Source: Struthio camelus (taxonomy: Eukaryota; Chordata; Aves; Struthioniformes; Struthionidae). From it: a DNA stretch of 64,000 nt. Under the pieces are notes generated by a model. That model searched no databases. It saw only the letters and a list, made by a program, of their open reading frames with translations, and had not been told where the DNA came from. The stretch covers positions 6,250,517 through 6,314,516 of the forward strand of contig NC_090956.1 in NCBI RefSeq assembly GCF_040807025.1, written 5' to 3'. Position 1 is the first letter of the stretch. Each line of letters begins with the position of its first letter. Shown piece by piece: positions 12,289 to 25,494 of this stretch. A program made the position numbers and the translations under genes.

Positions 12289-13721
12289 AGGAAAAATCTC
12301 AAAATATGGTAAAATGCACTTAGTGTGGATGGATTTCTTAAGGAGTATGGGGTGTCTTGTTTAATGAACTTGTTCAGTATGCATTACTAAGAGCTGTTTA
12401 TAGCAATTCAAATGTTAACCCTTGTATGAATTTTTCCTCCTGGATATTGGCCTTGTCCAGGGAGACAGCTTAGCTGCAAATGCCTGTGACAGATTTGATT
12501 CTCTCTCCTAAAGATTTCCAAAATGATGCAGAAGTGATTCTGTTCACTGGCCAGAGCAAACTGGATGGAGAGGTAAATGTACAGTAACAAGTAAGTACAA
12601 ATAAGATATCTCAAGAATGGCACAGAACTTTTTTTTTTCTTCCTGCTTGACCTTGCATTGGTTAGGAAGAAAGTTTGTGGTTAAAGCATTACTAGCATTT
12701 TACCATATTTTTAAATGCTTCACTCCTAGAATCCTTAGAATGTGCTAGCTGGTTATGGGCAGTGGCTTCCTTAATCCTCCCTTATTAAGCCTTCTTTGCC
12801 TGATGTGTTGAATAGATAAATTAGGAAAACACTGCATGTTTTGGGGGAAGGTCTGATATCTTATATGATGGATCTTCTGTGTATGTTGGCTGGCTGGTGT
12901 AGACAACTGGGGATATATTCTGCAGGAGCACTTGCAAAGTATTAGCCTGAAAGGAACATTGCACTTTTCACCTTTAGAAGTAAGTTACAATTTCAGACTT
13001 TAAAAAAAAAAAAAAAAGTTGGACTTTGGACTAACTAACTCCTCTTTATTGTTCTCCTTTAAAGCAAGAATACTATAGTCCAAATGTGGAGACTATCACA
13101 ACATATATATATAGGTATACCTCATGACATATAAAAAAACTGGAATTGCGTTGATTGGAGAAAACACCCGTTCCTCCGTTGTCAGCCATTGCTTCTTTGA
13201 GGACTACAAATTTTGTTTTGTTTTTACTCTGTTCACCTAGTATTTTGAGAACAAAGGCCTACTATTCTCATAGCTGTTACAGCTAATAGCACTTTCAGAG
13301 TTTATTTCATACTGGACTGTTAAGCTTCTGTGTCATTTCTAAACACATATATGTACTATTTCATACAAGCTTTAGTTTGCAAACCGTATTTCTGGGAAAC
13401 TGGTCAGTGTGCAAATAGCAATATCGTGTTTACTTCAATGTATGAGGGAGTTCCTTGCTGTTTTTGTCCCAGTTTAGTTTAGGGATCTGTCACATTTGCA
13501 GAGAGCAGCATCAAGTACAGCTTCCTTGCTCTAGAGGAATGCAGCAGGGGCTCAGTCAAGTTGACTTCAGTTCTCTGTCTACCTTAGTCGCAACGTAGGG
13601 GAAACGGAACTAGTTACCTTCATGCTATTGCTTTCTAAAGCAAAGAGCCTAGCATATAGCAATAGTGAGAAAAAGACTTCTTGAAGTTATTAGTTCCAGT
13701 ATTGGTAGCTGAATAGATTGC

Positions 13722-13727
13722 AATAAA
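13722..13727 (+). terminator. SNX8: Candidate SNX8 poly(A) signal AATAAA
   Basis: This is the first canonical hexamer on the + strand after the SNX8 stop, giving a 3' UTR of about 3.2 kb. It is a placement by motif only. The alternatives at 14414 and 14597 cannot be excluded. Confidence 0.35.
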
Positions 13728-15815
13728 CACTAAGCAAACCAGAAGACTAGCTGAAGAGCGTGTGCTGCGTACCCATGAACTGATGCTTCTCTTAAGACTT
13801 AGCGCCAAAGAGTTAACTGTGCCTTCTTGAATGGAAGCTTTCTGTGTATGTCTTGACCTCATGGTGGCTTCCAGGTGTTCAAAACGGTAATGACAGAAAT
13901 GTCCTCTAAGCTTTGTGTCGGTGTCTCTGTCTAATCTGTCATGGAGGTACCAGGTTAGTAAACAGCTGAGAGCCTGAAACTTCACCTGAAAAACGTCTTT
14001 CTTCCAAAAGGGCTACGTATTTTCCTCACTCCTAAGGTTACCTCTGCTTCAAGCTGTTGAAGTGATAACATAGAGCCTTTCTGACCAATATGGAAGAGCT
14101 TCCTGATGTTGAAAGGCTTTCCCCCCTATTGCATTTACAATACAACCTTGATCTTTAACTCATCTCTCGCTTTTTTCCCCCCTCCTTCCATGTTCCTTTT
14201 AAGTCCCTGATGGCAACGTTTTTTAAACAGTGCCTTGCTGCATTCCAGTGCTTTTACTCATCATCTTTGATCGTGCAAGGGTGTTTATTCCTGGAATTTG
14301 TAAAAGACTAATTTGCAATCCTCAGTGTTGTGATGTTTCCTAAAAGGCAAAGATCACCACCTGGGTACAGAATTTATTTCAAACACATCACTCTCCAAAA
14401 CTGTAGCAGGAGCAATAAAGAGTCACTACTCTTCCAAATGGTTAGGGCTAAATCCAGTGCTGGTGAAAGCATCTTCGTAAAAGGATCGAACTGGTTGCAG
14501 AACAGGGGATGGCATTTGCTTTTTTCCTTCCTGAACTCCTGGAGGAAGAGAAAGTAATTTGCTCTCTGACCATGCAATTCATCATTTCCACTAGGAAATA
14601 AATCAAGATTACAAAGCAGGCGTCTGCTGCTAGACTCCCATTCCTACCATGCAGTAAGGTCTTATATTCTCTTACAAGCTGCCTATCCCCTTGTGCTTAT
14701 TTTCTCTCCTCTACTTGCCTCAAGCCATTCTCTCAATTAGAACAACCGCAAACCCTTACTGGGTAGCTATGTCAGAAGCAGAGGCGAGTATCAAAAACCC
14801 TGTAAATAAGTCAGTGTGCAACACAAAAGGAAAGGTAAGAGTATAAGATGTTAAATCTTATCCTCTAACTTCTAGTTGTGGCGTACTGAGCATATGAAGA
14901 AGAGCGTTTTTGAGTGGTATAAATTATTCAGAACCGCTGGAGGGAGACAAGAAGGAACAATCTTGTTTGGAGGGTTTGAAATTTGCCTGCCTGGAATATC
15001 CTATATCTTTGCTTTGCTCAAATAGCCTTATATATGAAGCACTTTATCCAAATGCAGGAATTAAAGAACTATTACAACAGCTGGTAGCCTGGAAATGTTT
15101 ACAAATCCTATATTACATTCCAAGATTCTATCTGTAAGTGTTAAATGTGTTTGTAAAAGCGTTTAAAAAAAAAAAAAAAACTTGTATAAGAAGTTACATA
15201 TGTGCTGTGTTATTTCTAGCGCAATTTGATTAAGCCTTTGCTGCCTTGCATGCTGAGTCGGGCTGACCTGAGTGCTGAATATGTCACCTGCTGCTGGCAT
15301 GTGGCAAAGCCTGTAGCTGTAGGTGACTCCACTTCTTAACAGAAATCTGCTGAAAGTCAAGCTCTTGTGCAGCATATTTTTGCTTGTCAGTACAAAATGC
15401 TCAAAACAGCTGAAGTTCACAGCAGGAGCTCTAAGAGAAGGAAGAGTGAAGGAAGAGCTTGAACAATGCCATGCACCTACCTCACACTTTTGTTTTTGAC
15501 TCCTGTAATCCTATGCTGCTTGCAGCAGGAAGATCCTGAAAGGACCCCTACTTAAACTTTTCAAAGGGCTTTCATAGCACTGATCAAGCTTCACCTTGTC
15601 CCAAAAGTAATGTTGAACAGGGAACTGCACAGAAAATAGTGTAGATAGACAACATACTTAATAGATTCTGCTCTTGGATAAAGCAGTGGACTGCGTTGCT
15701 CAAGCTGTTTCACGTCCTTGTGAAAGGAAGTGAACTACTGAAAGGCCTTTAAACAATCTAGAAGCTAGACAACCATTTATAACAGGACAGCAGATGCTTT
15801 TACTTACAAAATATT

Positions 15816-15821
15816 TTTAAT
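15816..15821 (-). terminator. NUDT1: Candidate NUDT1 poly(A) signal ATTAAA
   Basis: The minus strand reads ATTAAA about 320 bases after the NUDT1 stop. No canonical AATAAA was seen on that strand between here and the stop. The evidence is weak and based on the motif alone. Confidence 0.3.
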
Positions 15822-16142
15822 TTTTCTAAAGACATTTCTAGCAAAGAGGGAAAACCCTAACAAATTATCTGCTTGAGAAGGAAAAGGTTAACAGCAAGTT
15901 TTTAGAAGCTGTCATCCCACAACCACTGAAGCATACCACAGCCTGGGACTTCACAGCATGGAAAGATGTGATACTTTTCTTTGCGCTCTAAGAAAGCCCC
16001 TCATTTTCTTTACTTCCCCTTGGCTGGCAGATAAGTCTCCTTTGTTAGCCAGCTGAGAAAGGAGACCAGTATAAGTAGTAGTCATGCTGTTCCTAGTCCA
16101 ATGTGGGCAGCAGCACGTGGCCCGAATGCTTCCCTTTTCTTC

Positions 16143-16315
16143 TTAAACTTCCTCCACTTCTTTCAGGGTATGCTCCAGGATAGTGTCTTGTCCCTGGAAC
16201 TTAAAATAGCCACGAAACAACTTCTTCTGAAGCAGCAGGGGAAACCAATAGACATCGTCTGCCCACATGTGATTGAATGGCACCTCATCCAGCTGAAACC
16301 ACTGTGGACGCATTT
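16143..16315 (-). CDS. NUDT1: NUDT1 exon 3 with stop
   Basis: On the minus strand it completes Glu100, then reads [20 protein letters not shown] and [10 protein letters not shown], and ends EVEEV before TAA (16145-16143). It contains the base-recognising Trp117, Asp119 and Asp120. The acceptor is ttgccaccag. Confidence 0.97.
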
Positions 16316-19300
16316 CTGGTGGCAAAAACAGAGGTTTGCATGAAACTTTCTCTTGCTTTTTTGCTGCCTGGTCTTTGGATGTCTATCAACAGCTTCTGTC
16401 TACAGCCCAGCTGCCTTCCCTCTCAGAGGAATTTCAGCATGAATAGTTCTGCATTACTTTATGAGCAAATGCTGGCTCAGAGAAGAACGCACATCCTTCC
16501 TTCCCCTCCCCTAACCACCTACCATCGCTTTCTGTTGGTTCTCCATGAAAATCATCTGCCCGGAAAATGTGAACTTCCATGAGTTCAGAGTTGCCCACAA
16601 ATTCAAATGTGATCTGACCCATCTTCTGCAAGGTGTCCACAGTCAATCCACTCTCCTCCAGAAGCTCCCTGCACAAGAAATAGACCTCTTGGCATGAAAT
16701 CGAGCAGCGAGAGCACACAAAAGCAGACAATAGATTTACTCGTATATTCAAAACACTTCAGTGAACCAAAGGTGAAAGCTGCACCTGTAAAACAGAGCAG
16801 CACGCAGCTGGCAGAGCATGCAGGCATCGAAAAGCAGTGTTCTGGCTGGCACCAAACTATTAGCCTACTTCCATCACAGTGGAGCAGTGTCAGACTGTCT
16901 GCCTTATGTGTTATTTCAAGCTCCTGGAGACTGGTAAGAAAATAGTCTGTGTAGAAGGGGAGAGATTCAGGAAAACGGACTGTTTAGTGTCAGTTACTCT
17001 CCTTACCACGTGATCTTTTCTGAGATTTGTTAGAAATGGGCTAATGCTCGTAAGTATTAAGGCTGTAGCTGGATGTGGCTAAAGAACTCCAAAATATACT
17101 TTACTTAAGCAAGCAAAAAGCTTTGCCAACTTCAAGCTAAATCTTGCAGAACTGTGGTGAAGCAGGTAGGAAATATTAGGATGTCTGTACTTGCCACAAA
17201 ATCAGCTGAGGCTAAATAAAACTTATTTATGTAATGCTACACATTACATAACAAAAATAATGAATGTTTTGAAACCCAGTATATCTTCAGTTAAGGTTAA
17301 TAATTAAATAAGACTCAACTTCAAAATTAAATTGTAATTGTATTTTTGGAAGTAACTTTATAGTTAGATGTAATGAGATTTTTTGCCAACTTGCTTTGGC
17401 ATCAATTTCACGGTTCCCATCCTTCGAAATTATATACTACCATAACGCCTTTGCTAATTTCAGTTGATCTTCCTAGGAAACTATTTATGTCTCAAATAGA
17501 AGCAGTTTTCTCAGTAACGAAGATAAAAGCCTCATTTCATAGGCTATGATAATTAAACAACAAGCAAAACACTTCTGTGGTTTTCTAAGCAATTCGATAC
17601 ATCTGTGAATTGCTCAGCTCCCTATATAGTAAATGGAAACATAACAAGTAATAAACTAGAAATAATGAACTAGCTAAATGCTCCCCTTGTAAGATATGAC
17701 ACTGAAGAGCTGTAGGCACCTAGTTGCTCAAGGGAATGTTGCGTACGCAGCGGAGTATATTGCTGCTGATACAGAAACTTTTGTTCATGGTGCAGCTTAA
17801 CATTTAACTATTTTGTCTGTGCTGGGCAGACACATCACGCACGTTGCACCACTGCAAACTCAACCGAGATAGTACAAAAGGGAAGCAGGGCCTAATGCCT
17901 CAGCACCTGATACGGAGTGTGGATCTGGAGCAAGTAAGCTTTATCGGGATTCACGCGACAGCTCCAGGGGCAGCTCTCCTCCAGGAAACGTCTCCTGGGA
18001 GCGGCAGCGATGCATCAGCGTAGCTGCCAGCCGGGAAGGTGGGCTGCGTGCCTGGCTGGCCTTGACTCCGCGGACTGCTTCCCGCTCAGCTGACCTCAGC
18101 AAAAATCAGTGGTGTAGTTCTTCAGAAAACTCAAGTGATCTGCCAGGAAAGGGCTGCAGACCGGACTGCTCGACAGTCCGCAGCAGCAGATGCTGCTTGT
18201 GCTATGGCACATTGCACTGTCTGAGGTTGCGTAAACTTTTACCAACCAGTATGCATTAAAGCTCCAGTTTCCAAGTCAAAGCTTGCACAGATAAGCATGC
18301 GCACCTACCAAATCAAATGCTAAATTAATCAAATCAGTACAGTTATACCATACTCAGTGGCAATCTAAGCCTGGCAGAAGAAGGCCTCGTTTAAGACAAG
18401 ACTGATCTCCCTCCACTCGAGGATAATAAATCATATGAAAAGGCCGTTGTGTGCACATCTGCGCAAAAGGCCTTTCAGTCTCCTCGGTTAGCTCACCGCA
18501 GAACCCCAGCGGTTGCACGGGCACAGCTGAGGAGACGGTCCAGGGCCAAGGCTGGAAAGTGTCTGTTGAGCGCTACGCTTCCTGCAGGTGCAGGGTAAGT
18601 TTGGGCATACATCAGAAAGCCAGGAGATGGTGAAGTGTGGCTTGGTATCAGCAAAATTCACGTAAAGAACAACGCACAGAGCTTTTAGAGTTCAACAGTG
18701 CCACTGTGATCTGCTATTTAATTTCAGTGACTAAACAGAAGAAAGTCCTGCAAGAATCCAGCGCTAGCAGCTTTAAAAATGGTACTTTCTACCTCTGGGT
18801 TGGGGAAATTCAATTCTTTTATTCGGCATTCAGACATTTAAAAGTCTCCATCCAGTCAAATAATGAATTTCTACAGCACCTTTCATAAAGCACGGCTAGG
18901 ATTTCTAGTATTCAGTGACTACATTTTTAACACAGTATTAAAAATGCCGCTGCAACGTAGCATCTGTTCAATAGCTTTATAACGCAAGGCACCAGCAGTA
19001 CACTGACATAAGCTGTAATCCTACGAGGCAGCCAAAATCAAACCACGTGCCTCTAGGAACAGTTCAAGAGCCTCCGCTAGCCACTAGCGGACCGAGTCTC
19101 AGCTTAGACGCGGTCTGCAAGATGCGAAGGGAAGGTACTCGGTAACTCCCAGCTACACGCGGGCTGGAAGACAGCGGGAGGTTTGCGGCTGACGGGCCAC
19201 GGGCAGCCGGCTCCGGCCTCACCTGCGAGCGGCCTCCTCGATGCTCTCCCCCGGCTGCACCTTCCCCCCGAAGCCGTTCCAGAGCCCGGCTCCGAACCCG

Positions 19301-19374
19301 CGCTTCTTCATGCCCAGGAGGACGCGGGGCGGCTGCACCACCAGCACCAGCGTGAAGAGGCGGGACGTGAGCAT
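16143..19374 (-). CDS. NUDT1: NUDT1 / MTH1, oxidised purine nucleoside triphosphatase (complete, 3 exons)
   Basis: NUDT1 hydrolyses 8-oxo-dGTP and 2-hydroxy-dATP to the monophosphates, keeping oxidised bases out of DNA; it acts mainly in cytosol and mitochondria. Exons 19374-19223, 16668-16523 and 16315-16143 join in phase to 156 residues, the same length as human MTH1. The Nudix box (G-x5-E-x7-REUxEExGU) spans residues 37-59: [20 protein letters not shown] then ESGL, with metal-binding Glu 52, 55 and 56. The substrate-pocket residues known from MTH1 are kept: Phe27, Asn33, Trp117, Asp119 and Asp120. The N-terminus reads MLTSRL where I recall MGASRL in human. Exon 1 is GC-rich and faces MRM2 head-to-head across a minisatellite; the 3' end faces SNX8. 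No damage is seen. Confidence 0.97.
16523..16668 (-). CDS. NUDT1: NUDT1 exon 2, second half of Nudix box
   Basis: It starts with the last base of Arg51, then [20 protein letters not shown] and ends HGEPTESD. It holds the catalytic glutamates of the Nudix helix. The minus-strand acceptor is cttgtgcag and the donor is gtaggt. Confidence 0.97.
16669..19222 (-). other. NUDT1: NUDT1 intron 1, nothing recognised
   Basis: This 2.55-kb intron is flanked by the gtgagg donor and the ttgtgcag acceptor on the minus strand. Base composition moves from AT-rich (17200-17700) to GC-rich towards exon 1. The short open frames inside show no similarity to known proteins. Confidence 0.7.
19223..19374 (-). CDS. 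NUDT1: NUDT1 exon 1 (coding part)
   Basis: The minus strand encodes [20 protein letters not shown] then [20 protein letters not shown] and the first half of the Nudix box. The donor is gtgagg. The start was chosen by alignment of length and N-terminus with MTH1. The -3 base is G. The frame stays open upstream, see findings. Confidence 0.95.
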
Positions 19375-19530
19375 GGCTCCTGCGCGGGGGCCGAGGCAGG
19401 GCGCGCTGAGGCAGGCGCCCCTTGGGCCGTCCTGGACCCGCTGATCCTTCGCCCGGTCACCCCTCCCCAAACCCTTGCCCCTCATGCCCCAACAGCCCTC
19501 CCCAAATCTTTCACCCTGCAGCATCCTCCT
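19375..19530 (-). promoter_or_regulatory. NUDT1: NUDT1 5' UTR and proximal promoter (inferred)
   Basis: GC- and CpG-rich sequence lies immediately upstream of NUDT1 exon 1, between the start codon and the minisatellite. No TATA box is visible. The transcription start is not determinable. Promoter function is inferred from position and composition. Confidence 0.5.
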
Positions 19531-20745
19531 CCCCAACACCTGGTGCCCCCAGCACCCCCAAAGCCTCATCCCCCCCCCAATGCCCCCAGCGCCCCCAAAG
19601 CCTCACCCCCCCAATGTCCGGTGACCCCAGCACCCCCAAAGCCTCATCCCCCCCAATGCCTCCAGCACCCCCAAAGCCTCACCCCCCCCAATGCCCGGTG
19701 ACCCCAGCACCCCCAAAGCCTCATCCCCCCCAATGCCCCCAGCACCCCCAAAGCCTCACCCCCCCAATGTCCAGTGACCCCAGCACCCCCAAAGCCTCAT
19801 CCCCCCCAATGCCCCCAGCACCCCCAAAGCCTCACCCCCCCCCCAATGCTCGGTGACCCCAGCACCCCAAAGCCTCATACCCCCAATGCCCCCAGCACCC
19901 CCCAAAGCCTCATTCCCCCCCCGCCAATGCCCTGTGCCCCCGGCATCCCCCAAAGCCTCATTCCCCCTCCCCGATGCCCGGTGACCCCCAACATCCCCCA
20001 AAGCCTCATCCCCCCCAGTGCCCAGTGTCCCCAGCACCCCCCAAAGCCTCATCCTCCCCAATGCCCCTGGCACCCCCAAAGCCTCATCCCCCCCAATATC
20101 CCCAGCACCCCCAAAGCCTCACCCCCCCCAATGTCCGGTGACCCCAGCACCCCCAAAGCCTCATCCCCCCCAATATCCCCAGCACCCCCAAAGCCTCACC
20201 CCCCCCCAATGCTCGGTGACCCCAGCACCCCAAAGCCTCATACCCCCAATGCCCCCAGCACCCCCCAAAGCCTCATTCCCCCCCCAAAGCCCTGTGCCCC
20301 CGGCATCCCCCAAAGCCTCATTCCCCCTCCCCGATGCCCGGTGACCCCCAACACCCCCCAAAGCCTCATCCCCCCCAGTGCCCGGTGTCCCCAGCACCCC
20401 TCAAAGCCTCATCCTCCCCAATGCCCCTGGCACCCCCAAAGCCTCATTCCCCTCCCATGCCCGGTGCCCCCAACCCCCCCCCCCAAAGCCTCATTCCCCC
20501 CCCATGCCCGGTGCCCCCAACCCCCCCCCCAAAGCCTCATTCCCCCCCCATGCCCGGTGCCCCCAACCCCCCCCAAAGCCTCATTTCCCCCCCCCATGCC
20601 CGGTGCCCCCAACCCCCCCCCCCAAAGCCTCATTCCCCCCCCATGCCCGGTGCCCACAACCCCCCCCCAAAGCCTCATTCCCCCCCCCATGCCCGGTGCC
20701 CCCGGCACCCTTTCCCCAAATCCTTGCCCGGTGCCCCCCAGCGCC
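19528..20745. repeat. C-rich higher-order minisatellite in the NUDT1-MRM2 promoter interval
   Basis: About 1.2 kb consists of repeats sharing the core cccAAAGCCTCAtcccccc. Between 19560 and 19800 the core recurs alternately every ~35-37 and ~41-42 bases, a dimer of ~77 bases distinguished by the insertion ggtgacc. From about 19740 to 20450 a larger unit of 360-363 bases is present twice. From about 20440 to 20735 a third family repeats every 46-47 bases (atgcccggtgcccccaacc core). The + strand is C-rich throughout, so the minus strand has dense G-runs of 4-10. Proline-rich open frames across it (up to 324 residues) are repeat artefacts. Confidence 0.95.
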
Positions 20746-20901
20746 TGACCTCCCCCCACACGGCGAAGAGGCCGCGCACGGCCCAGGCGCGGCGGGCGGC
20801 AGCGGCGCCTCTTCCCGCGCCGCCGCCGCCGCCGCCGCCGCCGGGTCGGTGCCGCCCCCCGCGCCGCCCCCAGCTCCGCCCCGCCGAGCCTGGCCGCCAT
20901 C
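20746..20901 (+). promoter_or_regulatory. MRM2: MRM2 CpG-rich promoter and 5' UTR (inferred)
   Basis: Very GC- and CpG-rich, TATA-less sequence lies directly before the MRM2 start codon. It includes a CGC triplet run and, at 20893-20903, GCCGCCATCAT. This matches 10 of 11 bases of the YY1 consensus in the orientation typical of housekeeping promoters. Transcription start is inferred, not mapped. Confidence 0.6.
20818..20843 (+). repeat. CGC/GCC trinucleotide run
   Basis: About eight consecutive CGC triplets lie in the MRM2 promoter or 5' UTR. Such tracts vary in length between individuals. Confidence 0.9.
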
Positions 20902-23113
<2,212 letters not shown>

Positions 23114-23447
23114 AAGCTGAGAATTGCAGATTATCGAACTGGTGATCAGACACTGATTGGAAATCTTTACTTGGCAGGTATTTAAAAAAAAAAAAAAAAA
23201 GGCAGGCATGAAGACCTCCAACATCAACTGTCACATTGTTGAGAACAACCTGGGAGAATATACTGCAATTCTTAGGAAGTACATCATGCTTTTCAAGTAC
23301 AAAAGTAAAACCAGGATGGTGCCCTGCTGAGTTTATCCACTAATTATACGAGCAGAGACATCCAATTTAGCTTCTCACCTGTGGAGAAAACTGTTGGGAA
23401 TGAAGAGGAATAATCTGAAAGGCAACCTCTGGGGCTGGAGTAATGGA

Positions 23448-23459
23448 AATAAAAATAAA
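23448..23459 (+). terminator. MRM2: MRM2 poly(A) signals (two AATAAA)
   Basis: Two AATAAA hexamers are nearly adjacent (23448 and 23454), about 335 bases after the stop. A T-rich stretch follows at about 23475-23489. Cleavage near 23470-23480 is inferred. Confidence 0.8.
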
Positions 23460-23489
23460 ACAGTGATTACAGGTTTTTTTTTTTTTTTT

Positions 23490-25175
23490 AATGCGTGTGC
23501 TTGAAAATCATTGCACTACTACTGCTGTCATATTGGAGACTAACCGTAAAGGCAGTTTCCAAAATGAGAGGGGACAACAAGGGGAGTGTGAGCCAATTTA
23601 TTTCTTCTCTGTCTTTCTTAAAAGCTGGTACAATTTCTTAGCACGCTTAAAAATAGATAACACTCTTGTGCATGTCAGAGTCTGCGTTGTCACATACAAT
23701 CTATAATGCAGACGTTCAGAACGTATGACTCCGGCTCTGGGATATTGCAAAGCTTGGTGGCTTTGCTGCATTAGCTAAAGACACGTGTTATATTTAGAAA
23801 TTGTTACTTCATTGTACTCATAAATCCAGTAAACGACAGAGGCTCATCACAGTTGAGAAAATAATTTTTCCCTATATCTTCAGTAATGCTTCATGTTTCA
23901 CTAGTGATGTTTGTTAGGTAAAATGGCGAGATGTTCCTTGGATCCCAGATAGGTAAAATTACTGGTTGAATTGTAGAGTTCTATTTGCAAAAATAAACAT
24001 AGCTACTATCTTATCTGGAAGTGACAGCTTTTACATTAAATAGGTCTTTTATCAAACTCTGTGAGGCATGAGTTACAGGAGGGGCTGGTAGCACTGCCTG
24101 TTTTTAAGGCTTCCAGATATTTCTCATTATAGACACCTCATTTTCAATGGCTTAAAATATATCAAATTTTAACTAGTTTGTCTGAAACTTTCAATTCTGG
24201 ATCTCTCTACTTCAACAGTATGCCTGGAAGTGTTAGCCAAACAGCCTAAACTAGGAAGCTGGATGTTGATTTGCGTATGTTTGGGGGGAACAATTATGGC
24301 AGTCTGCTATTTGAAAACTTTGTTACCCTGTGATTTGGTAGCAACTACAACTGAGCAGGATGTTTCTATTAACCATGTGCTGTTTACTTTTGTTGCTCTG
24401 ACTGCGGTTGCGGGAGGGGAGGATGAATTCTGACTGAACAGGAGTGTTGAAAGCCTGTCCGTGGGACAGGGTGAGAAGAGGGAGGAGAAGGGCGGCCAAA
24501 GTGGTGCTGGAAATGAGGCTGGATGCTAGAGAGGCTGTAAGGAGGGAAAGAAAGAGCAAACGGGACAAGGCCTAGAGTTTGGGGGGAGCCTGGAGGTAAC
24601 AAGGACAACGTGAGGAACGCAGAAGTCTGGCGGAGCTGGCGTTGCAAACGGACAGCCGCAGGGAGGCCGAGCTTGGAAGATGCGGGCGGGAGTCCATCGT
24701 GGGAGGGCCAGCTACAACCCCTTCTCCGTGACGGTATTTCCCCTCTGAACTGGGAACGGAGCCCTGCTGCTAGACTGATTGTCTCCCTCTGCGAAACCCA
24801 CGGGCAAAGCCTGTGTCTTGCTGATGTTTAGTGCCTGGAGCATCTAACCTACATAGCGCGGACTCTGGGGAAAGGATGAAAACAGAGGCCGCATGCCTCA
24901 AAGCGGGCCCCCGGGACTGCTGGCTTTTTGCTGTTACCTGCCTTTTCTTTTCCCTGTAAAATGAGGTTGATACTTAAACTTATGATCACAATAGCCCCAT
25001 GGGATGAGCTTTCGCAGTTTTCTTTTAATCCCCATAGATCTCTATTTTACTGATACTTTAAAAGTGAGCGATGAGAATCTAAGAAACAGCCGGAGCAGCT
25101 CAGTTTTCTGGAGGGTTTGCTAAGGGCAGCAGCAGCTGATCAGAGCTAACGCTCCCCTTTATCTTTCCCAGGATT
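23490..25175. other. MRM2-MAD1L1 intergenic interval
   Basis: This interval is AT-rich and featureless to about 24400, then grades into GC-rich sequence toward the MAD1L1 promoter. No recognised gene or mobile element is present. The short open frames have no recognisable homology. Confidence 0.7.
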
Positions 25176-25179
25176 TTGC

Positions 25180-25494
25180 TTTTTTCACTCCGCAGCACCG
25201 GCACGTGCGTGGGCTTGGCGAGAGGCAGGTCCTGGCCTAAGGGCAGAGGGGACGGGGCAGCGTTTTGGGCAGCCGGGGGCAGAGCGAGCGCCGCATGTTA
25301 TGGGGCAGCGGAGCCGTGCTGGGGCGCGCCGGCCGGACATTACGGTAGGCGGCGCTGCTGCGCGCACGCACTCGCAGCATTACGGCGGCCGCGGGCGCTC
25401 TTCTCGCGGGAGCTGGGCGCGAGTTCCCGTGAGATCTCGGCGGCGGGGCGAGGAGGGAGATCCAAGCGGCGGCGCGCGCCGCCGGCTGTGGCGG
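25180..25494 (+). promoter_or_regulatory. MAD1L1: MAD1L1 CpG-island promoter and noncoding exon 1 (inferred)
   Basis: A dense CpG stretch lies upstream of the first coding exon and ends in a consensus donor, gcgg|gtgagt, after 25494. This is the likely end of an untranslated exon 1. TCTCGCGGGA at 25402-25411 is one change away from the TCTCGCGAGA promoter element of many TATA-less genes. The transcription start is unmapped. An alternative donor, acg|gtaggc, near 25344 is possible. Confidence 0.55.

Larger units (their letters stand above)
10508..16142. other. SNX8 3' UTR and NUDT1 downstream region (tail-to-tail interval)
   Basis: There are 5.6 kb between the SNX8 and NUDT1 stop codons. The left part is probably a long SNX8 3' UTR. 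The first canonical AATAAA on the + strand is at 13722, followed by 14414 and 14597. Low-complexity content includes a T-rich tract (12047-12080), an ATATAC-type AT repeat (12205-12288) and a short A-run at 13002-13016. No ORF with recognisable homology was found. The exact transcript ends cannot be set from sequence. Confidence 0.6.

Noticed and set aside
19774-20748. Proline-rich open frame of 324 residues (and others of 100-235 residues in all frames) between NUDT1 and MRM2
   Set aside because: They arise from C-rich tandem repeats lacking stop codons, and several frames are open at once on both strands. There is no splice or homology support.
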